Translations under genes and position numbers: made by a program
Shown here: piece by piece, positions 1-5,345 of the stretch
Layout of the letters: each line of letters opens with the position of its first letter
How positions within the stretch are numbered: position 1 is the stretch's first letter
Assembly: GCF_030651615.1 (NCBI RefSeq)
Contig: NZ_JAUSCG010000006.1
Coordinates: forward strand, 1 to 5,713
From: Methanocalculus sp.
Lineage (GTDB): Archaea > Halobacteriota > Methanomicrobia > Methanomicrobiales > Methanocorpusculaceae
Direction: 5' to 3'
DNA: 5,713 nucleotides
The notes under the pieces: model-generated
Databases searched by the model: none
Told to the model about the DNA's origin: nothing
The model's input: only the letters and a program-made list of their open reading frames with translations

Positions 1-509
1 GTCTGAAGAAGGGGTATCGCCATCCACTCCTTGATTCTGAACTGATCCGTGACCGTACCCGTGCAGAGGCCAGGATCATCTCAGTGGCCCGGAGAGCGGG
101 TGTACCGACCCCGGTGATCCGGGATGTGACAAAAGATCAGATCCGGATGGAGAAGGTCGATGGTACCGTTCTGAAGTATGCTTTGAATGAGAGGTCTTCA
201 GAAGAGGCTGGCAGAGTCGTTGGCATGCTGCATACCGCAGGTATCGTGCATGGCGATCTCACTACAAGTAATATCATTGTGAGGGATGCCGGATGTGTAT
301 TGATTGATTTCGGGCTGGCACAGATCACAACAGAGGTCGAGGCCCGCGGTGTTGATCTCCATGTCTTCTTCCAGACCCTTGAGAGTACCTCACCTGAGGC
401 TGTTACGCTTCGGGATTCATTCATCCGTGGGTATTCCTCCACATTCTCCCTTGCAGATGAGGTGCTCAGGCGTGAACATGAGATCGAACTCAGGGGGCGG
501 TACCTCTGA
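1..509 (+). CDS. bud32: Bud32 (PRPK-type) kinase, C-terminal part, probably of a Kae1-Bud32 fusion; 5'-partial
   Basis: The frame starting at base 3 is open from the left edge to TGA at 507-509 and gives 168 residues. The GTG at 84 is internal, because the translation before it already reads as conserved Bud32 (KGYRHP, then LDSEL, then RTRAEARI). Further on are GVPTP, the catalytic loop HGDLTTSN (Asp codon at 255) and the metal-binding IDFG (Asp codon at 306). The end, RGRYL, is the usual basic Bud32 tail. Bud32 is the small atypical kinase/ATPase of the KEOPS complex, which works with Kae1 to make the t6A base of ANN-decoding tRNAs. The ATP-binding lysine region lies off the window. In many euryarchaea Bud32 is fused behind Kae1 in one chain of about 500 residues or more; the left edge prevents seeing whether that is so here. 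The next gene starts about 8 bases on, so they are probably co-transcribed. Confidence 0.93.
   Translation, partial: LKKGYRHPLLDSELIRDRTRAEARIISVARRAGVPTPVIRDVTKDQIRMEKVDGTVLKYALNERSSEEAGRVVGMLHTAGIVHGDLTTSNIIVRDAGCVLIDFGLAQITTEVEARGVDLHVFFQTLESTSPEAVTLRDSFIRGYSSTFSLADEVLRREHEIELRGRYL
496..501 (+). promoter_or_regulatory. Candidate ribosome binding site for the pyrophosphatase gene
   Basis: GGCGGT inside the end of bud32 matches the archaeal GGAGGT site in five of six positions. It lies 16 bases before the ATG at 518, which is too far, but 4, 7 and 10 bases before the in-frame codons CTG 506, ATC 509 and ATT 512. This bears on the start choice of the next gene. Confidence 0.35.
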
Positions 510-517
510 TCATTACG

Positions 518-1072
518 ATGGTGACGGGGAACTGTCACAAAGTGGATGAAGCCGTCTCGTTCTTCTCGGATGTTGCCCGGATTGAGCATGTCAGTATGGA
601 CCTTCCCGAGATCCGTCATGAGGATGTCCGATGTGTTGCATATGAGAAGGCTAGAGCGGCATGGGAGCGTCTTCACCGTCCGGTTATTGTGGATGATACC
701 GGTTTTTTTATTAACGCGCTGAATGGTTTTCCCGGCACCTGTGCTGCGTATTGTATGAAGACGATTGGAAATGCCGGTATTCTGAGACTGATGGAAGGGG
801 TAAAAGATCGGTCTGCGTACTTCCAGACAGTGATTGCATATGCGACAGATGATGGGATCAGGGTCTTCTCCGGTAGGATTGATGGCCTGGTTTTGGAGAT
901 GCCTGTTGGAACCGGAGGTTTTGGATATGATCCAATCTTTTCATTCGAAGGAAGATCTCTTGCTGAAATACCGTTATCTGAGAAGAGTGTCGTTTCACAC
1001 AGGGGGAGAGCTCTTGCCGGGTTTCGTGACTGGTTCATCTCCAAAAAACCATCAGAATACAACAATGATTAA
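518..1072 (+). CDS. rdgB: XTP/dITP diphosphatase (HAM1/RdgB family)
   Basis: This cytosolic enzyme hydrolyses XTP, ITP and dITP to the monophosphate plus pyrophosphate, keeping deaminated purines out of DNA and RNA. Its 184 residues match the usual family length (about 185-200). Motifs in order: TGNCHK at residues 3-8 (substrate binding), VDDTGFFINALNGFPG at 58-73 (acidic metal/catalytic region, usually DSGL in relatives), GTGGFGYDPIF at 131-141, and SHRGRAL at 160-166. Start: ATG 518 is the only standard start, but it leaves just two residues before TGN, where relatives commonly have five or six. The codons upstream (CTG ATC ATT ACG) would supply the missing beta-strand residues, and the best Shine-Dalgarno match also fits a start at 506-512, so a non-AUG start is possible. 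It follows bud32 by 8 bases and precedes the L40e gene, a common archaeal arrangement. Confidence 0.95.
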   Translation: MVTGNCHKVDEAVSFFSDVARIEHVSMDLPEIRHEDVRCVAYEKARAAWERLHRPVIVDDTGFFINALNGFPGTCAAYCMKTIGNAGILRLMEGVKDRSAYFQTVIAYATDDGIRVFSGRIDGLVLEMPVGTGGFGYDPIFSFEGRSLAEIPLSEKSVVSHRGRALAGFRDWFISKKPSEYNND

Positions 1073-1120
1073 GACGTCGAAACGTCCACTAATAAGAACG
1101 CATATTTCGTGGTGTTTACT

Positions 1121-1267
1121 ATGGCACGGTTTCCAGAAGCTGAAGCACGACTTCTCAATGTTAAAATCTGCATGAAATGCAATGCCCGAAACGCTATCCG
1201 TGCATCAACGTGCCGGAAGTGCGGGTCAAAACAGCTCAGAACGAAGAACAAGGAAAGAAAGGCTTAA
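1121..1267 (+). CDS. rpl40e: Large ribosomal subunit protein eL40 (L40e), 48 aa
   Basis: ATG 1121 to TAA 1265-1267 gives a 48-residue basic protein beginning MARFPEAEARL. It has a zinc ribbon made of Cys17-x2-Cys20 and Cys31-x2-Cys34 and a Lys/Arg-rich tail. This is the length and layout of archaeal L40e, a small zinc-binding protein of the large subunit; in eukaryotes its relative is made as a ubiquitin fusion, and no ubiquitin part exists here. GGTG at 1111-1114, six bases before the ATG, is a modest ribosome binding site. The 48 bases before the gene contain TAATAA at 1091-1096, which could serve as an internal promoter, but read-through from the pyrophosphatase gene is the simpler view. 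It is the last gene of the + strand cluster. Confidence 0.95.
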   Translation: MARFPEAEARLLNVKICMKCNARNAIRASTCRKCGSKQLRTKNKERKA

Positions 1268-1271
1268 TCTG

Positions 1272-1292
1272 CCTTCTTTTTCTATAAAAAAA
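1272..1292. terminator. Convergent (bidirectional) oligo-T terminator
   Basis: On the + strand CCTTCTTTTTCT follows the L40e stop within about 5 bases. On the - strand seven T (complement of A 1286-1292) follow the stop of the DUF1917 gene. Archaeal RNA polymerase terminates at such oligo-T runs without needing a hairpin. The 47-base gap between the two converging stops holds nothing else. Confidence 0.6.
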
Positions 1293-1314
1293 CGGGCCGG
1301 ATGGTTCAATTTCG

Positions 1315-1974
1315 TTACGCGTTATAATACGTAACTCTCTTTCCAAATGAACTGTATTCTCCGGCGAAGGTCTCAAGGTTGCGTTTGTACCCTATCCGAT
1401 CCGTGATACCGCAGGTGCGTATCACCTCACGAATTCGCATCACCTCTTCTTCATCTCTCCAGTTGCCGGTATAGACATATATCACGAGCCGGTCATCACG
1501 TGATGAGGGGTTCTCCTTGGCTGTGCTGACTTTGGCTGAGATGCCGAGGTTTCCTGCCCATGTCTCGTCTCGAATCTTCACCCATATTTCATCGGTGGTT
1601 TCGCGTGGCAGAAATATAAGCCACTTGCCTGCATCTTCTGAGTTAACCGCATCAGGATCGATTCCGGGTGCATCCTGGATGATCCAGTGCATTCTCTCTG
1701 TTTTTGTAGGGATGATCCCTTCCCCGTTCTGGTAGAGTCTGCATATCTCTTCACACTCTCCAACATCGGAGATGATTGCCTCTGCAAGTGGAGGGTACTC
1801 ATCTCTGAAACGCTCAAAGGTACTCTGGCATGCTGCATTAAGTTCGTCAACCCTGTTAATAAGCTGAAAAAAGGGTTTCTCCTGCTGCTCCATCGATTTA
1901 GCAAAATAGATGGTAAAGATGCCGAAGGATATCCCGGCAAGTGCATTGGTGTTATCTGGTTCTGGAGTATCCAT
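1315..1974 (-). CDS. DUF1917 / BLES03-like protein with a hydrophobic N-terminal segment
   Basis: A 219-residue protein of unknown function. The C-terminal half (about 96-218) fits the DUF1917 family, which includes the vertebrate protein BLES03 (C11orf68): GKWLIFLPRE at 116-125, then EIWVKI, the block GISAKVSTAKENP at 144-156, IYVYTGNW at 165-172, a charged helix with VMRIREVIR, and a tail with YKRNLETFAGEYSSFGKRVTYY. From memory, BLES03 has an eIF4E-like fold, but no activity can be given here. Residues 1-95 are not recognised. Residues 11-25 are uncharged and hydrophobic with FGIFTIYF, a short possible membrane or signal segment. An AGGAGGGG site 3 bases before the ATG supports this start. 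The gene begins 16 bases after the thi4 stop and is probably co-transcribed with it; whether it shares a pathway with thiamine synthesis is unknown. Family call from memory of motifs. Confidence 0.82.
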   Translation of the reverse strand: MDTPEPDNTNALAGISFGIFTIYFAKSMEQQEKPFFQLINRVDELNAACQSTFERFRDEYPPLAEAIISDVGECEEICRLYQNGEGIIPTKTERMHWIIQDAPGIDPDAVNSEDAGKWLIFLPRETTDEIWVKIRDETWAGNLGISAKVSTAKENPSSRDDRLVIYVYTGNWRDEEEVMRIREVIRTCGITDRIGYKRNLETFAGEYSSFGKRVTYYNA

Positions 1975-1977
1975 CTT

Positions 1978-1985
1978 CCCCTCCT
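1978..1985 (-). promoter_or_regulatory. Strong Shine-Dalgarno site of the DUF1917 gene
   Basis: The - strand reads AGGAGGGG with AAG before the ATG at 1974. It is the strongest ribosome binding site among the chromosomal genes here. It settles the start upstream of the hydrophobic segment rather than at the later Met28. Confidence 0.8.
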
Positions 1986-1990
1986 GTATA

Positions 1991-2764
1991 CTATCCTCTC
2001 CGGTCTCTCAGGATCGTTTTGGCAAGATCTGCAGCATGTTCACCTGAGAGGAGCATTCCTCCAAATACTGCCCCCATTCTTGCTTCTCCCGCAACTGCAT
2101 TTGCTGCCATGCCGCATGCGATGAGACCCGGAAAGATCTCTTTTGTATGTGAGATGATGTTTGCCTCTGCGCGATCTGCCCACATGAAGCTCTCCCCCCT
2201 TATCTCGATGGCTCCTCCCTTTTTCTTGACGCAATGGGCGACAACGGCGTCATGGCCGGTTGCATCGATGGTTACTTTTGCAGAGAGTGTGAGGGGATCG
2301 ACATGGAGCCCTGTCATCTGAACGGGTGTTGAGGTGATGACAAGCCCACTCACCCGCCCGTCCCCTTTGATGACGACATCCTCAACAGAGGTGAGGTTGA
2401 AGAATTCCGCACCTGCGTCACAGGCAGCAGCCGTCAGTTTGGAGACTGATTCTACAGAAGATGCAACATAGTAGCCGGGTTTGTACTCCTCATACCTGAT
2501 ATGAAAATGATCAAGTAATCGCTTCCCTTCTTCCTGCACTACAATCCTCGGAAATGTCATGCCTCCGCCCCACATACCGCCGCCGACTGAGAGTTTCTTC
2601 TCGATGATCCCTACTTTAAGCCCCTTTTCAGCAATGAGGGCGGCGCAGGCGAGGCCTGAGGGTCCGCCGCCGACGATTGCGATGTCAAGTTCGAGGTATT
2701 CTGAGAATAATTTCGCGTGTGTCTCAAGAATTGCTCTGCTGATCGTCACTTCATCGAGTTGCAT
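1991..2764 (-). CDS. thi4: Archaeal Thi4: sulfide-dependent ADP-thiazole synthase (formerly annotated ribulose-1,5-bisphosphate synthetase)
   Basis: This protein makes the thiazole half of thiamine from NAD and glycine. Numbering from the start chosen here (257 residues): Rossmann motif VGGGPSG at 31-37, an acidic IIEKK at 53-57 closing the second strand, GGGMWGGGM at 61-69, and C-terminal GMAANAVAGEARMGAVFGGM, the typical Thi4/FAD-binding end. Yeast-type Thi4 donates sulfur from a cysteine and kills itself in one turnover. Here the aligned position, in GLHVDP, is His154, the archaeal form that uses free sulfide and turns over repeatedly. Start: ATG 2764 gives MQLDEVTISRAI, the usual archaeal N-terminus, with GAGGA five bases upstream. 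The ATG at 2776 adds only four residues and has no such site. First gene of a probable two-gene operon with the DUF1917 gene; divergent from htpX. No TPP riboswitch is visible upstream. Confidence 0.95.
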   Translation of the reverse strand: MQLDEVTISRAILETHAKLFSEYLELDIAIVGGGPSGLACAALIAEKGLKVGIIEKKLSVGGGMWGGGMTFPRIVVQEEGKRLLDHFHIRYEEYKPGYYVASSVESVSKLTAAACDAGAEFFNLTSVEDVVIKGDGRVSGLVITSTPVQMTGLHVDPLTLSAKVTIDATGHDAVVAHCVKKKGGAIEIRGESFMWADRAEANIISHTKEIFPGLIACGMAANAVAGEARMGAVFGGMLLSGEHAADLAKTILRDRRG

Positions 2765-2769
2765 CTGGT

Positions 2770-2774
2770 TCCTC
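2770..2774 (-). promoter_or_regulatory. Shine-Dalgarno site that decides the thi4 start
   Basis: GAGGA on the - strand, five bases before ATG 2764. It lies inside the four extra codons of the longer reading from 2776, which argues that those codons are leader. Confidence 0.6.
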
Positions 2775-2812
2775 ATCCGATATAGGGTGCTGATCTTACT
2801 AATATTCTCTTG

Positions 2813-2819
2813 ATTTATG
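2813..2819 (-). promoter_or_regulatory. Candidate TATA box of the thi4 operon
   Basis: The - strand reads CATAAAT. With the usual 25-27 base spacing, transcription would start near 2788-2790, giving a leader of about 25 bases that holds the GAGGA site. Assigned by eye from spacing and AT content. Confidence 0.4.
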
Positions 2820-2833
2820 TTACGGATTCGCAG

Positions 2834-2866
2834 GTATTATGAGTCCGAAGGCGCAGATATAAAGGT
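2834..2866 (+). promoter_or_regulatory. Candidate htpX promoter region
   Basis: TATTAT at 2835-2840 is about 29 bases before the htpX ATG, which fits an almost leaderless transcript. A better-looking TATA element, ATATAAA at 2857-2863, lies only 4 bases before the ATG. If that were used, the RNA would begin inside the gene and translation could start only at Met11 (ATG 2897). Which is used cannot be decided from sequence. Confidence 0.35.
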
Positions 2867-3745
2867 ATGAAATGGAAGCGCGACTATGGCCTCACGATGA
2901 GGATCTTCATCACGTGGGCACTTCTGCTCCTCGTCTATCTGGTCTTCCTCACGGTACTCCAGGCTGTTCTGGGTCTTTCGCTCCAGCTTCTCATCGGTAT
3001 TGCCTTTTTGATGGCATTTAGTCAGTACTTCTTCTCTGACAAACTGGTGCTGATGAGTACCGGTGCTCGTGTGGTGGCAGAAGATGAGTACCCTGAGCTC
3101 CACCGTATGGTTGAGCGGTTATGTTCAACAGCGGATATCCCGAAGCCGAGGATTGCGATTATGCAGTCTCCGGTTCCGAATGCGTTTGCGACAGGGAGAA
3201 GCCCAAAGCATGGTGTGGTTGCGGTGACCGATTCGATCATGCGGATTCTTGAAAAGGATGAGCTTGAAGCGGTTATTGCTCATGAGCTTGCCCATATCAA
3301 GAACCGTGATGTGATGACGCTGACGATTGCGAGTTTCCTTGCAATGGTTGCATCTCTCATCATCCAGAATGCTCTCTTCGCCTCCCTCTTCGACAGAAGG
3401 GAAGGTAACCCCTGGATCATTGCATGGATTGTTGCGATTCTCGTCTGGGTTGCGGCAACGCTCCTCATCAGGACGCTCTCGCGGTACCGGGAGTTTGCAG
3501 CTGACCGGGGTTCTGCATATATTACGAATAATCCAAAAGCACTTCAACGTGCACTTATGAAGATCAGCAACCGGATGGAGACGGTTCCACGGCAGAAGAA
3601 GCAGGAGGTTGAAGGGGCAAACGCATTCTTCATCATCCCCGCACTCTCCGGTCAGTCCCTGATGGAATTCTTCTCGACTCATCCCCCCCTTGAGAAGCGG
3701 ATCGCCGCTCTTGAGAAGGTGAGTGAGGAGATCAGGGGATACTGA
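2867..3745 (+). CDS. htpX: HtpX-family membrane zinc metalloprotease (M48B)
   Basis: A 292-residue membrane protease whose family degrades misfolded membrane proteins, with the active site facing the cytoplasm. Visible parts: two N-terminal membrane segments at about 14-34 and 37-55, a cytoplasmic stretch with VPNAFATG at 103-110, the zinc motif HELAH at 139-143 (His139 and His143 ligands, Glu140 catalytic), two more membrane segments at about 150-172 and 183-203, and the third zinc ligand Glu209 in REFAADRGSA. A conserved THPPLEKRI block at 271-279 ends the family domain. Length and order are normal for HtpX and nothing essential is missing. Start: MKWKRDYGL with ATG 2867 matches the usual archaeal N-terminus. 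AAAGGT directly abuts it, so a leaderless or weak-SD start is likely. Divergent from thi4; the next gene is a tRNA, so it is probably a single-gene unit. Confidence 0.95.
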   Translation: MKWKRDYGLTMRIFITWALLLLVYLVFLTVLQAVLGLSLQLLIGIAFLMAFSQYFFSDKLVLMSTGARVVAEDEYPELHRMVERLCSTADIPKPRIAIMQSPVPNAFATGRSPKHGVVAVTDSIMRILEKDELEAVIAHELAHIKNRDVMTLTIASFLAMVASLIIQNALFASLFDRREGNPWIIAWIVAILVWVAATLLIRTLSRYREFAADRGSAYITNNPKALQRALMKISNRMETVPRQKKQEVEGANAFFIIPALSGQSLMEFFSTHPPLEKRIAALEKVSEEIRGY

Positions 3746-3746
3746 T

Positions 3747-3769
3747 CCTTTTTCCCACTCTCATCTTTT
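3747..3769 (+). terminator. Oligo-T terminator of htpX
   Basis: TTTTT at 3749-3753 begins 4 bases after the htpX stop and a second T run (TTTT, 3766-3769) follows. This is the usual archaeal form of intrinsic terminator. Confidence 0.55.
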
Positions 3770-3770
3770 G

Positions 3771-3786
3771 GTTGATCCGGATCAAC
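3771..3786. repeat. Perfect 16-base palindrome before the tRNA-Gly promoter
   Basis: GTTGATCC followed by its exact reverse complement GGATCAAC with no spacer. It sits between the T runs behind htpX and the TATA-like element of tRNA-Gly (about 3798). With zero loop it is a better protein-binding site than an RNA hairpin. It could be an operator for the tRNA promoter or part of the htpX 3' end. Confidence 0.6.
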
Positions 3787-3797
3787 AATACGCAACC

Positions 3798-3805
3798 CTT
3801 AAATC
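3798..3805 (+). promoter_or_regulatory. Candidate TATA box of tRNA-Gly
   Basis: CTTAAATC, about 33 bases before the mature tRNA 5' end. This fits archaeal tRNA transcription starting a few bases upstream of position 1. Confidence 0.55.
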
Positions 3806-3833
3806 TTTTCAACGACCACCTAAAAGACGCATC

Positions 3834-3904
3834 GCATCGATGGTCTAGTGGTATGACTTTGGCCTTCCAAGCCAATAGCCCGGGTTCAATTCCCGGTCGA
3901 TGCA
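3834..3904 (+). tRNA. trnG-UCC: tRNA-Gly, anticodon TCC
   Basis: 71 bases. The acceptor GCATCGA (3834-3840) pairs with TCGATGC (3897-3903), followed by discriminator A 3904. A three-pair D stem GTC/GAC encloses AGTGGTA. The anticodon stem TTGGC/GCCAA holds loop CTTCCAA with anticodon TCC at 3866-3868. The T arm CCGGG/CCCGG holds loop TTCAATT. All stems pair fully. CCA is not encoded, no intron is present, and the tRNA reads GGA and GGG. Confidence 0.97.
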
Positions 3905-3912
3905 TCTTTCTT
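3905..3912 (+). terminator. T-rich terminator of tRNA-Gly
   Basis: TCTTTCTT directly follows the discriminator base. Short T/C-rich tails of this kind end many archaeal tRNA transcripts. Confidence 0.45.
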
Positions 3913-3916
3913 ATCG

Positions 3917-3953
3917 AATAATAAAACGATGAATTTTTCTTTATTCTGGGTGA
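3917..3953 (+). promoter_or_regulatory. Promoter and Shine-Dalgarno of the Cache lipoprotein gene
   Basis: AATAATAAAA at 3917-3926 is a TATA-like element that would start transcription near 3948. GGGTGA at 3948-3953 matches the archaeal anti-SD (GGTGA) and lies 10 bases before ATG 3964, giving a very short leader. Confidence 0.45.
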
Positions 3954-3963
3954 CTATTCTCTC

Positions 3964-4905
3964 ATGAAAAACCGGCTCATTGGTATTTTTTGTCTTCTGG
4001 CACTCCTTCTCGCCTCTTCAGGATGTGTTGCCGATGAAGAACCTGCGACCAGACCGACCTCTCAGGAGATCCTCGGCATATACCTGCATGATGCAGCAGT
4101 GTATGCGGCAGATGTTGGAAAGGATGCGGCGCTGGCTGAGTTTGGACGCTTGGATGGCGAGTTCACCTCTGGTAGCTGGTACGTTTATGCCTATGATACT
4201 GAGTGTAACCTGCTTGCCCACCCCTATGAGCCCCAGAGTGTCGGGCTGGATCGTTTGGGCTGGACCGACAGCCGGGGTATGCCGGTGATCCGGATTGCCC
4301 GGGATGTTGCAGCAGCAGGTGGGGGGTATATCGTGTATCTCTATCCTGAACCGGTGGATGGTGTGATCGACGAAGCAGCGGTGGAGACCTATAAACCGAA
4401 GCTTGGATACGTCCTTCCTGCGGGAGATGGCTGGTGGATCGGGTCTGGTGTTGCCCTTGAAAATTCGGATGGAACATACCCTCCTGCTATCCAGGAGATG
4501 ATCGAGCTCGTTCGTGGTGGGGTGTCGTATGCACAAGCTCAGGGTAAAGAGGCGGCTATTGCTGAGCTATCGGATCTCAACGGGCAGTTTGTCGATTCAG
4601 ATGGTCATTACCTGTATGCGTACCTCTATGATGGTACCCTGATCGGCCATCCTTATCTCCCCGAAAAGATCGGATCAAACCTGATCAACCGCGAGGATCA
4701 GTATGGTATGCGGATGATTGCCGCCCTTGCTGAAACGGCAGAAGATGGCGGGGGTTTTGTCGTCTTCATCTGGCCAAATCCCGATGAGGGGAACAGGGAT
4801 GAGTTAAAGATCGGGTATGTGATGCCGGTTGATGATGAGTGGTGGCTAGGTTCCGGGGTGTACCTGAGTGAGGTCACTGGTGAGTACACGCGGCTTACGG
4901 TGTGA
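3964..4905 (+). CDS. Secreted lipoprotein with two tandem Cache-like sensor domains
   Basis: A 313-residue protein with a signal peptide (basic MKNR, hydrophobic 5-18) ending in lipobox ASSGC, so Cys21 should be lipidated and the mature protein anchored outside the cell membrane. The rest is two copies of one domain: about 38-165 and about 180-303. Both run in the same order: a helix with VGKDAALAEF or QGKEAAIAEL; an F-x4-G/H-x-Y-x-YAY strand region; LxxHPY; an R/DxxGM segment before a helix; GGGxxVxxxP; LGYV/IGYV; and a closing WWxGSGV. This is the layout of the Cache_2 / single-Cache family, extracellular small-molecule sensing domains. There is no kinase, chemotaxis or transmembrane output domain, so it probably acts as a free binding protein or partners a separate receptor. 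The ligand is unknown. It stands alone between two tRNA genes with its own promoter and terminators. Confidence 0.88.
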   Translation: MKNRLIGIFCLLALLLASSGCVADEEPATRPTSQEILGIYLHDAAVYAADVGKDAALAEFGRLDGEFTSGSWYVYAYDTECNLLAHPYEPQSVGLDRLGWTDSRGMPVIRIARDVAAAGGGYIVYLYPEPVDGVIDEAAVETYKPKLGYVLPAGDGWWIGSGVALENSDGTYPPAIQEMIELVRGGVSYAQAQGKEAAIAELSDLNGQFVDSDGHYLYAYLYDGTLIGHPYLPEKIGSNLINREDQYGMRMIAALAETAEDGGGFVVFIWPNPDEGNRDELKIGYVMPVDDEWWLGSGVYLSEVTGEYTRLTV

Positions 4906-4920
4906 GTCGGAGCCCTCAAT

Positions 4921-4958
4921 CATTTTTGTTCTACCGGGTTTTTGAAGCGGTTTTTGAA
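4921..4958 (+). terminator. Triple oligo-T terminator behind the Cache gene
   Basis: Three T5 runs (4923-4927, 4939-4943, 4951-4955) lie within 35 bases of one another. The last two are in a 12-base direct repeat of GGTTTTTGAA (4937-4946 and 4949-4958). Consistent with a strong stop that shields the tRNA-Val promoter. Confidence 0.55.
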
Positions 4959-4963
4959 AAGAG

Positions 4964-4969
4964 TTATAC
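4964..4969 (+). promoter_or_regulatory. Candidate TATA box of tRNA-Val
   Basis: TTATAC preceded by the purine stretch GAAAAGAG (a possible BRE), about 34 bases before the tRNA 5' end. TATAGATA at 4982-4989 is a second AT-rich candidate but is too close to the gene. Confidence 0.5.
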
Positions 4970-5000
4970 GTCTGAGTGGAGTATAGATACTGGACTTATA

Positions 5001-5074
5001 GGACTCGTGGTCTAGCTGGTTATGACGTCGCCTTCACACGGCGAAGATCTCGTGTTCGAATCACGACGAGTCCA
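5001..5074 (+). tRNA. trnV-CAC: tRNA-Val, anticodon CAC
   Basis: 74 bases. The acceptor GGACTCG (5001-5007) pairs with CGAGTCC (5067-5073), with discriminator A 5074. The D stem is GTC/GAC. The anticodon stem TCGCC/GGCGA holds loop TTCACAC with anticodon CAC at 5035-5037. The T arm TCGTG/CACGA holds loop TTCGAAT. All stems pair. CCA is not encoded and the tRNA reads GUG. TTTT at 5080-5083 may end the transcript. The 3' part is overlapped on the other strand by the small regulator gene described next, which makes this tRNA a probable integration site. Confidence 0.97.
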
Positions 5075-5302
5075 CTCAATTTTAGCTTCGTTTACTGATT
5101 CGGCTGTCGTGTGAGCTCCGATTAGGATCGTTTTGTATTCGGTATTCATTCTAAGCGCATTTATCGCACTATCGAAGAATCGGGAGGCGTTAAAGCCTGA
5201 GTTCTTGATGAAAGCGTGACTCTCAGGATCGATACTGAGAGAGATCCTTTTTCTAATACGCTCTGGAAGAGGGCATTTCTCGTTTTTAGCCTTTGATTTC
5301 AT
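5012..5302 (-). CDS. Small ribbon-helix-helix DNA-binding protein whose 3' end overlaps tRNA-Val
   Basis: 96 residues from ATG 5302. Residues 16-24 (IRKRISLSI) form the DNA-contacting strand. DPESHAFIKNS is helix A, and GFNASRFFDSAINAL (36-50) is the turn and helix B, a standard ribbon-helix-helix (MetJ/Arc/CopG) fold in the form common among archaeal transcription factors and antitoxins. Start: AGGAG at 5310-5314 lies seven bases before ATG 5302. The frame stays open to a GTG at 5344, but that would place the gene start over the operator-like sequence. Residues 77-96 are read from the antisense of tRNA-Val, starting exactly at its last base with Trp (TGG), and the stop is also inside the tRNA, so the native C-terminus was probably replaced. 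No toxin or partner gene is visible: upstream lies a repeat array. The coding sequence looks AT-richer than its neighbours. It is probably an autoregulated repressor; the target is unknown. Confidence 0.75.
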   Translation of the reverse strand: MKSKAKNEKCPLPERIRKRISLSIDPESHAFIKNSGFNASRFFDSAINALRMNTEYKTILIGAHTTAESVNEAKIEWTRRDSNTRSSPCEGDVITS

Positions 5303-5309
5303 TTCTTTT

Positions 5310-5314
5310 CTCCT
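5310..5314 (-). promoter_or_regulatory. Shine-Dalgarno site that decides the RHH gene start
   Basis: AGGAG on the - strand with a seven-base spacer to ATG 5302. It supports this start over the upstream GTG at 5344. Confidence 0.7.
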
Positions 5315-5317
5315 GTG

Positions 5318-5339
5318 CGTACATGTCCGGACACATACG
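5318..5339. promoter_or_regulatory. Inverted repeat, likely operator over the RHH gene transcription start
   Basis: A dyad centred between 5328 and 5329. The core TGTCCGGACA (5324-5333) is a perfect 10-base palindrome, and CGTA (5318-5321) and TACG (5336-5339) are symmetric outer arms after two unmatched bases on each side, so 18 of 22 bases are symmetric. It lies just downstream of the predicted start of transcription, where a bound dimer would block the polymerase. Operator function is inferred. Confidence 0.5.
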
Positions 5340-5345
5340 TACACT

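Noticed and set aside
84..86. GTG as start of the kinase gene
   Set aside because: The frame upstream to the window edge encodes conserved Bud32 sequence (KGYRHP, RTRAEAR), so the GTG is an internal valine.
137..676. 179-codon frame on the - strand opposite bud32 and the pyrophosphatase gene
   Set aside because: Lies opposite two well-conserved genes, and its translation is rich in Ser/Arg with no recognisable domain, typical of antisense shadow.
1073..1086. Small hairpin GACGT-CGAA-ACGTC before the L40e gene
   Set aside because: Only five base pairs; expected by chance in this length, with nothing linking it to L40e control.
3125..3682. 185-codon frame on the - strand inside htpX
   Set aside because: Antisense to the complete HtpX protease, with no motif and no ribosome site.
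5303..5344. Longer RHH protein from GTG 5344
   Set aside because: The added 14 residues are encoded by the palindromic operator-like sequence and the AGGAG site, and do not resemble a protein N-terminus.
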